This document shows positions 35,222 to 44,227 of a DNA stretch of 64,000 bases, piece after piece. The notes beneath the pieces were generated by a model. It ran no database searches, was not told the origin of the DNA, and saw nothing but the letters and a program-made list of their open reading frames with translations. Within the stretch, counting starts at the first letter, position 1. Every line of letters begins with the position of its first letter. The stretch is from an uncultured Ruegeria sp. (lineage in GTDB: Bacteria > Pseudomonadota > Alphaproteobacteria > Rhodobacterales > Rhodobacteraceae): NCBI RefSeq assembly GCF_947504215.1, contig NZ_CANNGO010000004.1, positions 272,264-336,263 of the forward strand, in the 5' to 3' direction. The position numbers and the translations under genes were made by a program.

Positions 35222-36138
35222 CCCCGAATGATACGCGCGCTTTGCGCAATGCTTTTGGAACTTTCATGACCGGCGTCACAGTTGTGACCTCGCAGGATAA
35301 ATCCGGTCACCCGCTTGGATTTACCGCCAACTCGTTCACTTCGGTGTCGCTGGATCCGCCCTTGGTACTGGTCTGCCTCGCCAATAGCTCGCGCAACTAT
35401 GACGCCTTGGTGCAGGCCGAGGGGTTTGCCGTAAATGTCCTGTCCGAAACCCAGATCGACATTTCGAATACTTTTGCGCAACCCGTCGAAGATCGGTTTG
35501 CAGACATTGACTGGCGCCACGGGCCGCAAGGTTCACCGATCCTGGACGGCGTGTCGGCTTGGTTTGATTGCACCTTGCATCAGACCGTGGACGCGGGTGA
35601 TCACGTGATCCTGATCGGTGCCGTCAAAGCCTTTGACAGCACATCGGCACCGGGGCTTGGATATGCGCATGGGGCGTATGTGGCGCCTTCAACCGCGGCA
35701 GAGGCGCTTTCGCAAAACACCAATCTGGTCGTGTCTGCCCTGATCGAGCGGAACGGAGAGATATTGCTGGTCGATGATGGAACCGGAGGGCTTGGGTTGC
35801 CCGAAATGGTCGCAACCAAGCTGGGGGCGACGGCGGCACTGAAACAGCTGATCGAAAACACCGGCCTGACGGCACAGCCAGGATTTGTCTATTCCGTGTT
35901 TGAAGATATCGGTCGCAGAATTCAGCACATCTCATTTCTGTGTCAGGCTGAACAGGGTACCCCGCAAACCGGTGCTTTTGTGCCACTGGAGGCGTCGTCT
36001 TTTCACGATGTCACGGATCCCGCCATCCTGACCATGCTGGAACGTCTGGCCGAGGAAGCCGAGCTTGGTAATTTCGGCATCTACTATGGCAATCAGAATT
36101 CAGGCGAAGTTCGCCCGGTCGCGACAAAGGGTCTTTAA
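35218..36138 (+). CDS. flavin reductase with a C-terminal degenerate Nudix-like domain
   Basis: A 306-residue, apparently fused protein. Residues about 1-160 are a flavin reductase-like split-barrel: FGTFMTGVTVVTS, GFTANSFTSVSLDPPLVLVC, FAVNVLSE and a terminal DHVILIGAV block. Residues about 170-300 read like a Nudix fold (VVSALIERNGEILLVDDG, then ATAALKQLIENTGL). The Nudix box is eroded: the expected GxxxAAxRExxEExG becomes GATAALKQLIENTG, losing most metal-binding Glu residues. The reductase half would supply FMNH2 to the LLM monooxygenase encoded 1 nt downstream. The second half may bind a nucleotide or ligand without hydrolysing it; that is inference. Confidence 0.82.
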   Translation: MTPNDTRALRNAFGTFMTGVTVVTSQDKSGHPLGFTANSFTSVSLDPPLVLVCLANSSRNYDALVQAEGFAVNVLSETQIDISNTFAQPVEDRFADIDWRHGPQGSPILDGVSAWFDCTLHQTVDAGDHVILIGAVKAFDSTSAPGLGYAHGAYVAPSTAAEALSQNTNLVVSALIERNGEILLVDDGTGGLGLPEMVATKLGATAALKQLIENTGLTAQPGFVYSVFEDIGRRIQHISFLCQAEQGTPQTGAFVPLEASSFHDVTDPAILTMLERLAEEAELGNFGIYYGNQNSGEVRPVATKGL

Positions 36139-36139
36139 A

Positions 36140-37177
36140 ATGCACTTTTCCTTGTTTGTTCATATGGAGCGCACCTCGCCAGATCAGGATCAACGCCAGC
36201 TGTATGATGACTTTCTAGCGCTTGCCAAAATGGCGGATGAAGGCGGGATGCATGCTGTCTGGACCGGTGAGCATCACGGGATGGATTTCACCATTTCACC
36301 GAACCCGTTCCTTAATCTGGTCGATCTGGCACGGCAAACCAAAAACGTGCGGCTGGGCACAGGTACCATCGTGGCACCGTTCTGGCACCCGATACGGTTG
36401 GCGGGTGAGGCCGCAATGGCGGATATGATCGTCGAAGGTCGTCTGGATCTGGGCATTGCGCGCGGCGCCTATAACTATGAATACCAGCGCATGATGCCCG
36501 GCATGGACGCATGGGAGGCTGGCCAGCGCATGCGCGAAATTATTCCCGCGCTACAGGGATTATGGCAAGGCGACTATGCGCAGGATGGCGAATTTCACGC
36601 GTTCCCGACCGCGACGTCTTCGCCCAAACCTGTGCAGGATGGCGGGCCGCCAATATGGGTTGCCGCGCGCGATCCCAACACACATGAGTTTGCGGTCGAA
36701 CACGGGTGCCATGTACAGGTCACGCCCCTTTGGCAGGGCGATGAAGAGATCATCCGGCTTATGGAGACGTTCAATGCGGCCTGTGCGAAATTCCCAGATG
36801 TGCCGCGCCCTAGGATCATGTTGCTGAACCACACCTATATCGCCTCGGACGCGGAAGATGTCAGGTTGGCGGCTGAAGAGATCAATCGCTTTTATTGTTA
36901 TTTCGGCGCGTGGTTCAAAAACGAACGGCCCGTGTCTCAGGGGTTGATCGAGACCCTAACGGACGAAGAAATCTCGGCGCATCCGTTCTATTCACCCGAG
37001 GCAATGATACGCGACAGTGTTATTGCAACGCCCGAGGACGCGATCAAGCGCATCAAGGCCTACGAGGATCTGGGCTATGATGAGTATTCGTTCTGGATCG
37101 ACAGCGGTATGAGTTTCGAGCGCAAAAAGGCATCGCTGGAACGGTTCATCAAAGACGTTATGCCAGCCTTCGCCTGA
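36140..37177 (+). CDS. LLM-class (luciferase-like) flavin-dependent monooxygenase
   Basis: A 345-residue TIM-barrel protein beginning MHFSLFVHMERTSPDQDQ. Luciferase-like features are the barrel start, GEHHGMDFTISPNP, the flavin-contact block VRLGTGTIVAPFWHPIR and GRLDLGIARGAYNYEY. PPIWVAARDPNTHEFA follows near residue 175. It would use FMNH2 from the upstream flavin reductase and O2 for an N-heterocycle, amide or C-N bond oxidation; the substrate cannot be read. It follows the reductase gene by 1 nt and precedes aldehyde dehydrogenase by 9 nt. A further in-frame start 75 nt upstream lies inside the reductase gene. Confidence 0.88.
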   Translation: MHFSLFVHMERTSPDQDQRQLYDDFLALAKMADEGGMHAVWTGEHHGMDFTISPNPFLNLVDLARQTKNVRLGTGTIVAPFWHPIRLAGEAAMADMIVEGRLDLGIARGAYNYEYQRMMPGMDAWEAGQRMREIIPALQGLWQGDYAQDGEFHAFPTATSSPKPVQDGGPPIWVAARDPNTHEFAVEHGCHVQVTPLWQGDEEIIRLMETFNAACAKFPDVPRPRIMLLNHTYIASDAEDVRLAAEEINRFYCYFGAWFKNERPVSQGLIETLTDEEISAHPFYSPEAMIRDSVIATPEDAIKRIKAYEDLGYDEYSFWIDSGMSFERKKASLERFIKDVMPAFA

Positions 37178-37186
37178 GGAGAAGAA

Positions 37187-38653
37187 ATGCAGCAGTTTCA
37201 GCAGTACATCGGCGGCAGGTTCTCGGACGGGTCCGCGCGATTTGAAAGCCGCGATCCGGCAACCGGGTCGGTTTGGGCGATGATGCCCGAAGCGAAAACC
37301 GCAGATGTGAACGCAGCGGTGGACGCGGCCGAAACGGCGTTCTTCGCATCGGAATGGGCGGGGATGACGGCCACTACCCGTGGTAAGCTTTTGTACCGTC
37401 TTGCCGATCTGGTCGCTGAAAACGCGCAAACGTTGGCTCAACTGGAAACCCGAGACACGGGCAAGATCATCCGCGAGACATCGGCTCAGATTGCCTATGT
37501 CGCCGAGTATTACCGGTACTATGCCGGGCTTGCCGACAAAATCGAAGGGGCGCATCTGCCCATCGACAAACCGGATATGGAGGTCTGGCTGCGGCGCGAG
37601 CCCATGGGCGTCGTGGCCGCAGTGGTGCCTTGGAATTCGCAATTGTTCCTGTCGGCTGTGAAAATCGGGCCTGCTCTGGCTGCGGGGTGCACGGTGGTTT
37701 TGAAAGCGTCCGAGGACGGCCCTGCCCCGATGCTTGAATTTGCTCGCATCTTTGATCAGGCCGGGTTTCCTGCCGGTGTTTTGAATGTGATCACCGGTTT
37801 TGGACCCGAATGCGGCGCGGTGCTGACCAGCCATCCCAAGGTCGATCATGTTGCCTTCACCGGTGGGCCGGAAACTGCGCGCCAAGTGGTGCGAAATTCT
37901 GCTGAAAACCTTGCATCGACGTCATTGGAACTGGGCGGGAAATCACCGTTCATCGTGTTCGAAGACGCCGATATCGAAAGTGCGGTCAACGCGCAGATCT
38001 CGGGTATTTTTGCAGCCAGCGGCCAAAGCTGCGTCGCAGGATCGCGATTGATCATATCCGGCAAAATCAAAGACGCGTTCCTGACCCGTCTGACGGAAAA
38101 AACGGCAAGCGTCGTGATTGGCAGTCCCGATGACATGGCAACCGAGGTCGGCCCGCTTTGTACTGAAGGTCAGATTCGAACAGCCGTTGACTTGATTGCA
38201 GCGTCTCAGGCCGCAGGAGCCAAAGTGATCACTGGTGGAGCACCTCTGGATTGCGACGGAAACTACTTTCCCCCCACAGTCATTGATTGCTCGGACGCGC
38301 CAAACGCGCCGTGTCTGACGAATGAGTTCTTTGGGCCAGTGCTGTCTGTTTTGAGCTTCGACTCCGAGGATGAAGCACTGCAATTGGCAAATGACACCAA
38401 TTTCGGGCTGGCATCCGGTGTGTTCACCAAAGACCTGACCCGCGCACACCGTATGATGCGCAGCCTTCGTGCCGGGATCGTTTGGGTCAACACCTACCGG
38501 GCGGTCAGCCCGATTGCGCCGTTTGGTGGGCACGGTTTGTCCGGGTTTGGGCGCGAAGGCGGCCTTCAATCCGCGTTGGATTATACCAAGCTCAAAGCGA
38601 TCTGGTTGCGCACCAGCGATGATCCGATCCCAGATCCGTTTGTTATGCGCTAG
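37187..38653 (+). CDS. NAD(P)-dependent aldehyde dehydrogenase
   Basis: A 488-residue ALDH-superfamily enzyme. The nucleotide-binding segment includes VVPWN at about 147-151 and FTGGPETAR. Catalytic Glu248 lies in LELGGKSP and the nucleophile Cys282 in ASGQSCVAGSR. The C-terminal NEFFGPVLSV and FGGHGLSGFGREGG complete the fold. It resembles betaine/4-aminobutyraldehyde or succinate-semialdehyde dehydrogenases; specificity is not readable. As the last gene of the monooxygenase operon it probably oxidises the aldehyde released after ring or chain cleavage. It could also serve alpha-ketoglutarate semialdehyde from the hydroxyproline genes 14 kb away, but that is speculative. Confidence 0.88.
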   Translation: MQQFQQYIGGRFSDGSARFESRDPATGSVWAMMPEAKTADVNAAVDAAETAFFASEWAGMTATTRGKLLYRLADLVAENAQTLAQLETRDTGKIIRETSAQIAYVAEYYRYYAGLADKIEGAHLPIDKPDMEVWLRREPMGVVAAVVPWNSQLFLSAVKIGPALAAGCTVVLKASEDGPAPMLEFARIFDQAGFPAGVLNVITGFGPECGAVLTSHPKVDHVAFTGGPETARQVVRNSAENLASTSLELGGKSPFIVFEDADIESAVNAQISGIFAASGQSCVAGSRLIISGKIKDAFLTRLTEKTASVVIGSPDDMATEVGPLCTEGQIRTAVDLIAASQAAGAKVITGGAPLDCDGNYFPPTVIDCSDAPNAPCLTNEFFGPVLSVLSFDSEDEALQLANDTNFGLASGVFTKDLTRAHRMMRSLRAGIVWVNTYRAVSPIAPFGGHGLSGFGREGGLQSALDYTKLKAIWLRTSDDPIPDPFVMR

Positions 38654-38672
38654 CCGGATGGGCTGAAGCGCC

Positions 38673-39830
38673 TCAGGTATTCGTCAGATGGGCACCCAGT
38701 TTTATCAACATGCGGCAACACAGCTCTAGCTGTTCCAGTTCAAGATACTCATCTGGTTTATGGGCCTGATTTATGGAACCGGGACCGCACACAACCGCAT
38801 GTGTGCCTAGTTGTTGGAACAAACCGGCCTCGGTTCCAAATGCAACAAGGTCGGTTCCGTTCGCACCCGTCAGTTTGGTCACCAAATCCCGCGCAGCGTT
38901 CTGCGCCATAGGCTCAAGCCCGGCAACCTCGGCTATGGTTTCAAGCTCAATATCGGCCAGCGGATGAACAGCTTTCATCCCGGGTTTCAATACCCCGTCG
39001 ACGTAGTCGGCCACCTTGCCTTTGACAAAATCCGCGTCGGTCAATTGAACCGGGCGCATTTCCCAATCGACCTCGGCCTTTCCAACAATCACGTTATGAG
39101 CCACGCCGCCCGAGATGCGCCCGATGTTGATGGTACTCCACGGCGGGTCAAACTTGCTGCTTTCGGGTGCCCTTGCTTTCAACGCTTCGCGCAGTTCCAG
39201 CAATTTTGCCACATAGCGCGCGGCGTATTCAGCCGCATTCACCCCGACATCCGGCGCCGATCCGTGCCCTTCAAGACCAGTGAACCGCGTGGTGTATTCG
39301 TAACACCCTTTGTGGCCTTCAATAACCCGCATCTCGGTGGGTTCACCGATGATCGCAATATCAGGAACAATTCCTTTGTTTGACAGGTCCGCGACCAGGT
39401 TTTGTGCGCCCAGACACCCTGTCTCTTCATCACAGGTGAACGTAAAATGCAGTGGCTGGCTTAGGGACGCGGCATCAATCTGTTCAGCCAGCGCTATGGA
39501 CGCCGCGATGAAACCCTTCATGTCGCACGTTCCGCGGCCGTAGAGCTTGCCGTCCCGTTCCGTCATGTCGAAGGGGTTGCTGGTCCAGTCCTGATCGGTG
39601 ACAGGCACGACATCGGTATGGCCCGACAGCATGATACCGCCGGGCAGATCCGGCCCCACCGAGGCAAACAGATTGGCTTTGGCGCCACTGTCATCATGGG
39701 TAACGGTACACCGGGCGCCCAGCGCATTCAGCTGTTCCGAAAGATAGTCAATGAGCTGCAGGTTCGAATCCGTCGAAACCGTTGGAAAAGCGATCAAATC
39801 CCGTAAAATCTCGACAGAACGGTTCAGCAT
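38673..39830 (-). CDS. argE: ArgE-type M20 deacylase (acetylornithine deacetylase-like)
   Basis: A 385-residue M20 metallopeptidase-family protein from the ATG at 39830. Metal ligands appear in LSGHTDVVPV, GRGTCDMKG and CDEETGCLG, plus IGEPTEM and a C-terminal GSINQAHKPDEY His. A dimerisation-domain block HGSAPDVGVNAAEYAA is present. It hydrolyses N-acyl amino acids. The ORF continues 61 codons upstream but without family sequence. It lies convergent to the aldehyde dehydrogenase gene and divergent from the ammonia-lyase-like operon across 166 bp. Arginine biosynthesis genes are absent here, so deacylation of a catabolic intermediate is likelier. The symbol marks the family, not a proven role. 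Confidence 0.8.
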   Translation of the reverse strand: MLNRSVEILRDLIAFPTVSTDSNLQLIDYLSEQLNALGARCTVTHDDSGAKANLFASVGPDLPGGIMLSGHTDVVPVTDQDWTSNPFDMTERDGKLYGRGTCDMKGFIAASIALAEQIDAASLSQPLHFTFTCDEETGCLGAQNLVADLSNKGIVPDIAIIGEPTEMRVIEGHKGCYEYTTRFTGLEGHGSAPDVGVNAAEYAARYVAKLLELREALKARAPESSKFDPPWSTINIGRISGGVAHNVIVGKAEVDWEMRPVQLTDADFVKGKVADYVDGVLKPGMKAVHPLADIELETIAEVAGLEPMAQNAARDLVTKLTGANGTDLVAFGTEAGLFQQLGTHAVVCGPGSINQAHKPDEYLELEQLELCCRMLIKLGAHLTNT

Positions 39831-39996
39831 TCCAAGATCACAAACAAGGTGTGCAAAAACGAGGGAAAGCGGGCGTTCTCCGATTGAATAAACGCGGGGC
39901 CAGTGTGGGACATCGACAATTCCGTTGCGGGACAAATCCATTTGACACAACCGCACCAATCGGCTCACGTCAATAGGTCGAGTATTTGGAGAGGAC

Positions 39997-41040
39997 ATGC
40001 GGCTCATCAACAACCCACATCGGGGGGGACAGAAGCTGATCCCATCCGCGCCTTACCCTTCAACAAATGCGGCGCTTGTCGCAGATTTGCTGTCACGATG
40101 CCCAGCAGCAAAAGAGACAACGCTTGTCGAGGCTGAAGGCCTGGCACCTGTCGCGCGTCTGTGGGTCAAGGACGAACGACACCGCATGAATCTGGGTTCT
40201 TTCAAGGCCCTCGGGGCGGCTTACGTGATCGCGCGGCTCGCAGCAGACAAAACGGACGCGCCTGACGCGACGACTTTGAACGGCACTACTTACGTGACGG
40301 CCAGCGCTGGCAATCACGGGATGAGCGTTGCAGCCGGCGCAAAGATTTTTGGCGCCAATGCCGTCGTCTATATTGCCGAAACGGTTCCTGAAAGCTTTGC
40401 CGAACGCCTGCGCGCGCAAGACGCGCATGTGGTTCGCAGTGGCCACGACTATGCCGCGAGCATGGATGCGGCCAGCGCCGCCGCCCGCGACAATGGGTGG
40501 GTTTTGCTATCTGATAGTTCCTGGGAGGGATACGTTGAACTGCCTCACACCCTGATGGAAGGCTATCTTCAGATGGCGTCCGAGGCGGTTGATCAATGTT
40601 CCGAAACCCCGACACATATTCTGTTGCAAGCAGGCGTTGGTGGCCTTGCAGGCGCCGTCGCGGCCTATGCCCGAACAGCCTGGGGCGACGCGCCGGACAT
40701 CATCGTTGTCGAACCCGAAGTCGCACCCGCCCTGCAAGCCAGCATTGAGGCCGGGGAATGCGTTTTCGCTGATGGGCCAGACAGCATCATGGGGCGTCTC
40801 GACTGCAAGGAACCGTCGTTGATCGCATTGAACGGCTTAGCGAGAGACGCGGATCGTTTCCTGACCTTGACCGATAGTGAAGTGACCGATCAGTTGGGTG
40901 CAATGGCCAAAGCCGGGCTTGAAACCACAGCTTCGGGCGGAGCCGGAATTGCCGCTGCGCTGAACAGCGACATCAGGGCCGCTTTGGGCATTGATGCCGG
41001 ATCACGCGTCTTGTGTTTTCTGTCCGAGATCGCCGAATGA
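39997..41040 (+). CDS. PLP-dependent ammonia-lyase (diaminopropionate ammonia-lyase/EutB-like)
   Basis: A 347-residue fold-type II PLP enzyme. The Schiff-base Lys is Lys70 in NLGSFKALGA, the substrate loop TASAGNHGMSVAAG follows, and the phosphate-binding loop is GVGGLAG. A C-terminal ETTASGGAG fits the threonine-dehydratase/DAPAL lineage. Diaminopropionate ammonia-lyase deaminates 2,3-diaminopropionate; EutB-type members work in ectoine degradation. It heads a coupled operon with an M24 hydrolase and an Asp/Glu-racemase-like protein (4-nt overlaps). Divergent from the ArgE-type gene. Substrate is inferred only. Confidence 0.82.
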   Translation: MRLINNPHRGGQKLIPSAPYPSTNAALVADLLSRCPAAKETTLVEAEGLAPVARLWVKDERHRMNLGSFKALGAAYVIARLAADKTDAPDATTLNGTTYVTASAGNHGMSVAAGAKIFGANAVVYIAETVPESFAERLRAQDAHVVRSGHDYAASMDAASAAARDNGWVLLSDSSWEGYVELPHTLMEGYLQMASEAVDQCSETPTHILLQAGVGGLAGAVAAYARTAWGDAPDIIVVEPEVAPALQASIEAGECVFADGPDSIMGRLDCKEPSLIALNGLARDADRFLTLTDSEVTDQLGAMAKAGLETTASGGAGIAAALNSDIRAALGIDAGSRVLCFLSEIAE

Positions 41041-42182
41041 GAGGTTTTGATCAGGTCGAATTTGAAGGGCGCACACAGCGCGCCCAAGATCTGATGAACG
41101 CATCGGGTCTTTCGGCTCTTCTGCTGACCACCGAAACGGAAGTGCGATATTTTACCGGGTTTCTGACCCGCTTTTGGGAAAGCCCAACCCGCCCCTGGTT
41201 TCTGATCATTCCGGCCAACGGTACGCCCGTAGCGGTAATCCCGTCCATCGGAGCGGCGCTGATGGGCCAAACATGGATTAATGACATCCGAACCTGGAGC
41301 GCACCTGACCTGCACGATGACGGTGTATCATTGCTGGCTGACGCGCTGAATGAACTCACCCCCGGCGACGGCACAATCGGGATGCCCGACGGACACGAGA
41401 CGCATGCACGCATTCCGCTGGCCGATCTCAACCGTTTGTACGGCGAGATAGGTGGGCGCAATATAGCAGGGGACAACGGGATCCTGCGTCAGCTACGAAT
41501 GGTCAAATCTGCCGCCGAGATTGCCAAAATCGAGACCGCATGTGACGTTGCAGGTCGCGCCTTTGCGCGCGTGCCCGACATTGCCCGGGCCGGGGTGGCA
41601 CTGGACGAGGTGTTTCGCAGGTTTCAAATGCTGTGCCTTGAGGAAGGCGCTGATTGGGTGCCCTATCTGGCCGGTGGTGCGGAACCCGGCGGTTACACAG
41701 ATGTAATCTCACCCGCGCGCGCTACGCCCTTGGTCGATGGCGATGTCTTGATGCTGGACACCGGTCTCGTCTGGGATGGATACTTCTGCGACTATGACCG
41801 CAACTGGTCCATCGGCTGTGCCCAACCAGAAGTGAAATCGGCTTATGCACGGCTTATCGAAGCCTCGGACGCCGCCTTTGACTTGGCAAGGCCCGGGACC
41901 ACAGCGGCGGACCTGTTTCACGCCATGGACGCGGTACTTACAGCAGATGCCGAAAGCACGGATGCCGGGCGTCTGGGGCACGGTTTGGGAATGTCTTTGA
42001 CCGAGTGGCCCTCGCTTATTCCGACGGATCATACCGTGTTGCAACCGGGCATGGTGTTGACACTTGAACCGGGCATTGCGGTCAACAACAAGATCCTGGT
42101 TCACGAAGAAAACATCGTTATCACGGAGGGTGATCCGCGCTTTATCAGCCCGCGTATCGGGCCGGAGATGATCGAACTATGA
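41037..42182 (+). CDS. M24-family hydrolase (creatinase/ectoine-hydrolase/aminopeptidase P fold)
   Basis: A 381-residue pita-bread-fold protein from the ATG overlapping the upstream stop. The N-terminal domain has SALLLTTETEVRYFTGF. The C-terminal catalytic domain has the Asp pair in DTGLVWDGYFCDYDR, then His in GHGLGM, Glu in LEPGIAV and Glu in HEENIVI, the full dimetal ligand set. It is not the same as the creatinase at 48047, being shorter at the N-terminus and differing in the substrate loop. DoeA/EutD ectoine hydrolases have this fold, but I cannot assign that activity. Coupled to both neighbours by 4-nt overlaps. Confidence 0.83.
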   Translation: MRGFDQVEFEGRTQRAQDLMNASGLSALLLTTETEVRYFTGFLTRFWESPTRPWFLIIPANGTPVAVIPSIGAALMGQTWINDIRTWSAPDLHDDGVSLLADALNELTPGDGTIGMPDGHETHARIPLADLNRLYGEIGGRNIAGDNGILRQLRMVKSAAEIAKIETACDVAGRAFARVPDIARAGVALDEVFRRFQMLCLEEGADWVPYLAGGAEPGGYTDVISPARATPLVDGDVLMLDTGLVWDGYFCDYDRNWSIGCAQPEVKSAYARLIEASDAAFDLARPGTTAADLFHAMDAVLTADAESTDAGRLGHGLGMSLTEWPSLIPTDHTVLQPGMVLTLEPGIAVNNKILVHEENIVITEGDPRFISPRIGPEMIEL

Positions 42183-42889
42183 CTCTGATTCCCTACACAC
42201 TGGACGCGGATGATCCCACAGCCACACCGATGGGGCTGATTGTTCTGCAGACCGACGAAACACTGGAACCGGAGTTCAGCGCCTATTTCTCGGACCGGGC
42301 GTACCCGATCCATGTCAGCCGTATTCCAAGCGGCATTGAAGTGACCACAGACAGTTTGGCTGAAATGGAAACCGCCCTGCCTGCAGCAGCCGGATTGTTG
42401 CCCAGTGCCCGGCCCTACCGCGTTGTCGGTTATGGGTGCACATCTGCCAGTTCCGTCATCGGATCTGATCGCGTGGCGCAGCTGGTCAAGCAAACCTGCG
42501 ATACGGTCGAGGTCACAAACCCGCTGCGGGCCGCTGCAGCTTGCGCCGAAGACCTCGGCGTTTCAAAATTTGCCCTTTTGTCGCCCTATATTGAAGAGGT
42601 CAACGTCCCGCTGCGTCGTGCATTTGCCCAAAATGGCATAAGCACGGATGTCTTCGGCACGTTTGGCGAAGCAGAGGAAGCAAAGGTTGTTCGTATCTCA
42701 GGTCAGTCCGTTATCGACGCTGCGACGCAGTTGGGCTTGGACCCATCAGTGGATGCCGTTTTTCTGAGTTGCACCAATCTCAGGACCCTGTCGGCCATCC
42801 CAGAGATTCGCGCCAGAATCGGAAAGCCGGTGCTTTCCAGCAATCAAAGCCTGGCATGGCATATGAAGACGCTAAATAACGCGAATTGA
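42179..42889 (+). CDS. Asp/Glu-racemase-superfamily protein (maleate isomerase/EutA-like)
   Basis: A 236-residue protein with the two catalytic Cys of the superfamily: Cys87 in GYGCTSAS and Cys198 in LSCTNLR. This C-terminal pattern and the opening PMGLIVLQTDETLEPEFS fit maleate cis-trans isomerase and arylmalonate decarboxylase relatives, including EutA of ectoine clusters. It is last in the operon with the ammonia-lyase-like and M24 genes. It overlaps the upstream gene by 4 nt, and the stop sits inside an inverted repeat. Reaction not assigned. Confidence 0.8.
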   Translation: MTLIPYTLDADDPTATPMGLIVLQTDETLEPEFSAYFSDRAYPIHVSRIPSGIEVTTDSLAEMETALPAAAGLLPSARPYRVVGYGCTSASSVIGSDRVAQLVKQTCDTVEVTNPLRAAAACAEDLGVSKFALLSPYIEEVNVPLRRAFAQNGISTDVFGTFGEAEEAKVVRISGQSVIDAATQLGLDPSVDAVFLSCTNLRTLSAIPEIRARIGKPVLSSNQSLAWHMKTLNNAN

Positions 42890-42912
42890 GTTATCAATTC
42901 GATATCTCAATT
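42884..42912. repeat. inverted repeat at the end of the racemase-like gene
   Basis: Arms AATTGAGTTATC (42884-42895) and GATATCTCAATT (42901-42912) pair with one mismatch around AATTC. It overlaps the stop codon. AT-rich with no T-tract, so either a weak terminator or a protein-binding site for the importer genes that begin 112 bp later. Confidence 0.5.
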
Positions 42913-43024
42913 GGCAAAAACAGCATTCATTGTTGCATTACATGTTCGGCTTGGTCTTAACTGATTCCACTGATCAATGAAATCCGATGCCTTCGGATAA
43001 TCATTTGACGAAACAGGGGGTCTT

Positions 43025-44125
43025 GTGACCGAAACATCAAACGACGCCGCGTTTGTCGAATTTCAACGCGTTCAAAAGTCTTATGATGGCGAAATTCTCG
43101 TCGTTAAGGACCTCAATCTGGCTTTGCCAAAAGGTGAGTTTCTGACAATGCTTGGGCCGTCAGGGTCGGGCAAGACAACTTGCCTGATGATGTTGGCCGG
43201 GTTCGAAACCGCCACCCATGGTGAAATCCTTCTTGATGGGCGCCCCATCAACAATATCCCGCCGCATAAGCGCGGAATTGGCATGGTTTTTCAGAACTAC
43301 GCCTTGTTCCCGCATATGACAGTGGCCGAAAACCTCTCTTTCCCGTTGGAAGTCCGTAAAATGGGCAAGTCCGACCGTGAGGCAAAGGTCAAACGCGCGC
43401 TGGATATGGTACAGATGGGCGAGTTTGGCAGTCGTCGGCCCGCGCAATTGTCGGGGGGGCAGCAGCAAAGGATCGCTCTGTCACGCGCTCTGGTGTTCGA
43501 GCCCGAGCTTGTTCTGATGGACGAGCCTTTGGGCGCATTGGATAAGCAATTGCGCGAGCACATGCAGTTCGAGATTACCCGGCTGGCGCACGAGTTGGGG
43601 ATCACCACCGTGTATGTCACCCATGACCAGACCGAGGCGTTGACAATGTCCGACCGCGTGGCCGTGTTTGACGATGGGCGCATTCAGCAACTGGCACCGC
43701 CCGATCAGCTGTATGAGGAACCAGAAAACAGCTTCGTGGCGCAGTTCATCGGTGAGAACAACACTCTGGAAGGTGTCGTGAAATCGATCGATGGCGACAC
43801 CTGCGTGGTTCAGTTGGATGACGGGTCCGAAATTGATGCTGTTCCGATCAACGTCCACAAGGCGGGCGAGCGGACCAAGGTGTCGATCCGGCCGGAACGG
43901 GTCGAATTCAACAAAGACCGCCTGCACGCCGATGCACATACGCTAAAAGCTACGGTCAAAGAGTTCATCTATATGGGCGATGTTTTCCGGTTCCGCATGT
44001 CGGTAGCCGGCAATGACGAATTCATTGTCAAAACACGCAACGCGCCGGACGCCGTCCGGCTGGCCCCCGGTCAGGAGATCGAGATTGGCTGGCTGGCTCA
44101 AGATTGTCGTGCGTTGGACGCATAG
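43025..44125 (+). CDS. polyamine-type ABC importer ATPase (PotA-like)
   Basis: A 366-residue ATPase starting at GTG 43025 with AGGGGG upstream. Walker A is GPSGSGKTT, the signature LSGGQQQRIALSRAL, and Walker B with D-loop LVLMDEPLGALD. A C-terminal TOBE regulatory domain (about 280-360) is present. It fits PotA/FbpC-type importers. It precedes a periplasmic binding protein and two permeases, all in one direction. The substrate is probably a small cationic amine, polyamine or guanidino compound; creatinase follows downstream. Confidence 0.9.
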   Translation: MTETSNDAAFVEFQRVQKSYDGEILVVKDLNLALPKGEFLTMLGPSGSGKTTCLMMLAGFETATHGEILLDGRPINNIPPHKRGIGMVFQNYALFPHMTVAENLSFPLEVRKMGKSDREAKVKRALDMVQMGEFGSRRPAQLSGGQQQRIALSRALVFEPELVLMDEPLGALDKQLREHMQFEITRLAHELGITTVYVTHDQTEALTMSDRVAVFDDGRIQQLAPPDQLYEEPENSFVAQFIGENNTLEGVVKSIDGDTCVVQLDDGSEIDAVPINVHKAGERTKVSIRPERVEFNKDRLHADAHTLKATVKEFIYMGDVFRFRMSVAGNDEFIVKTRNAPDAVRLAPGQEIEIGWLAQDCRALDA

Positions 44126-44227
44126 ACCAAGCTGCGCGAAACAAGCGGAGCTAAGCTGAGGGACCGGCTGGTGAAAACCCGTGCATTGGCCGAACAAATA
44201 CAAGACGGGATAAACTGGGAGTAACAC

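Noticed and set aside
41709..42104. Minus-strand open frame inside the M24 gene
   Set aside because: Antisense to a clear catalytic domain.
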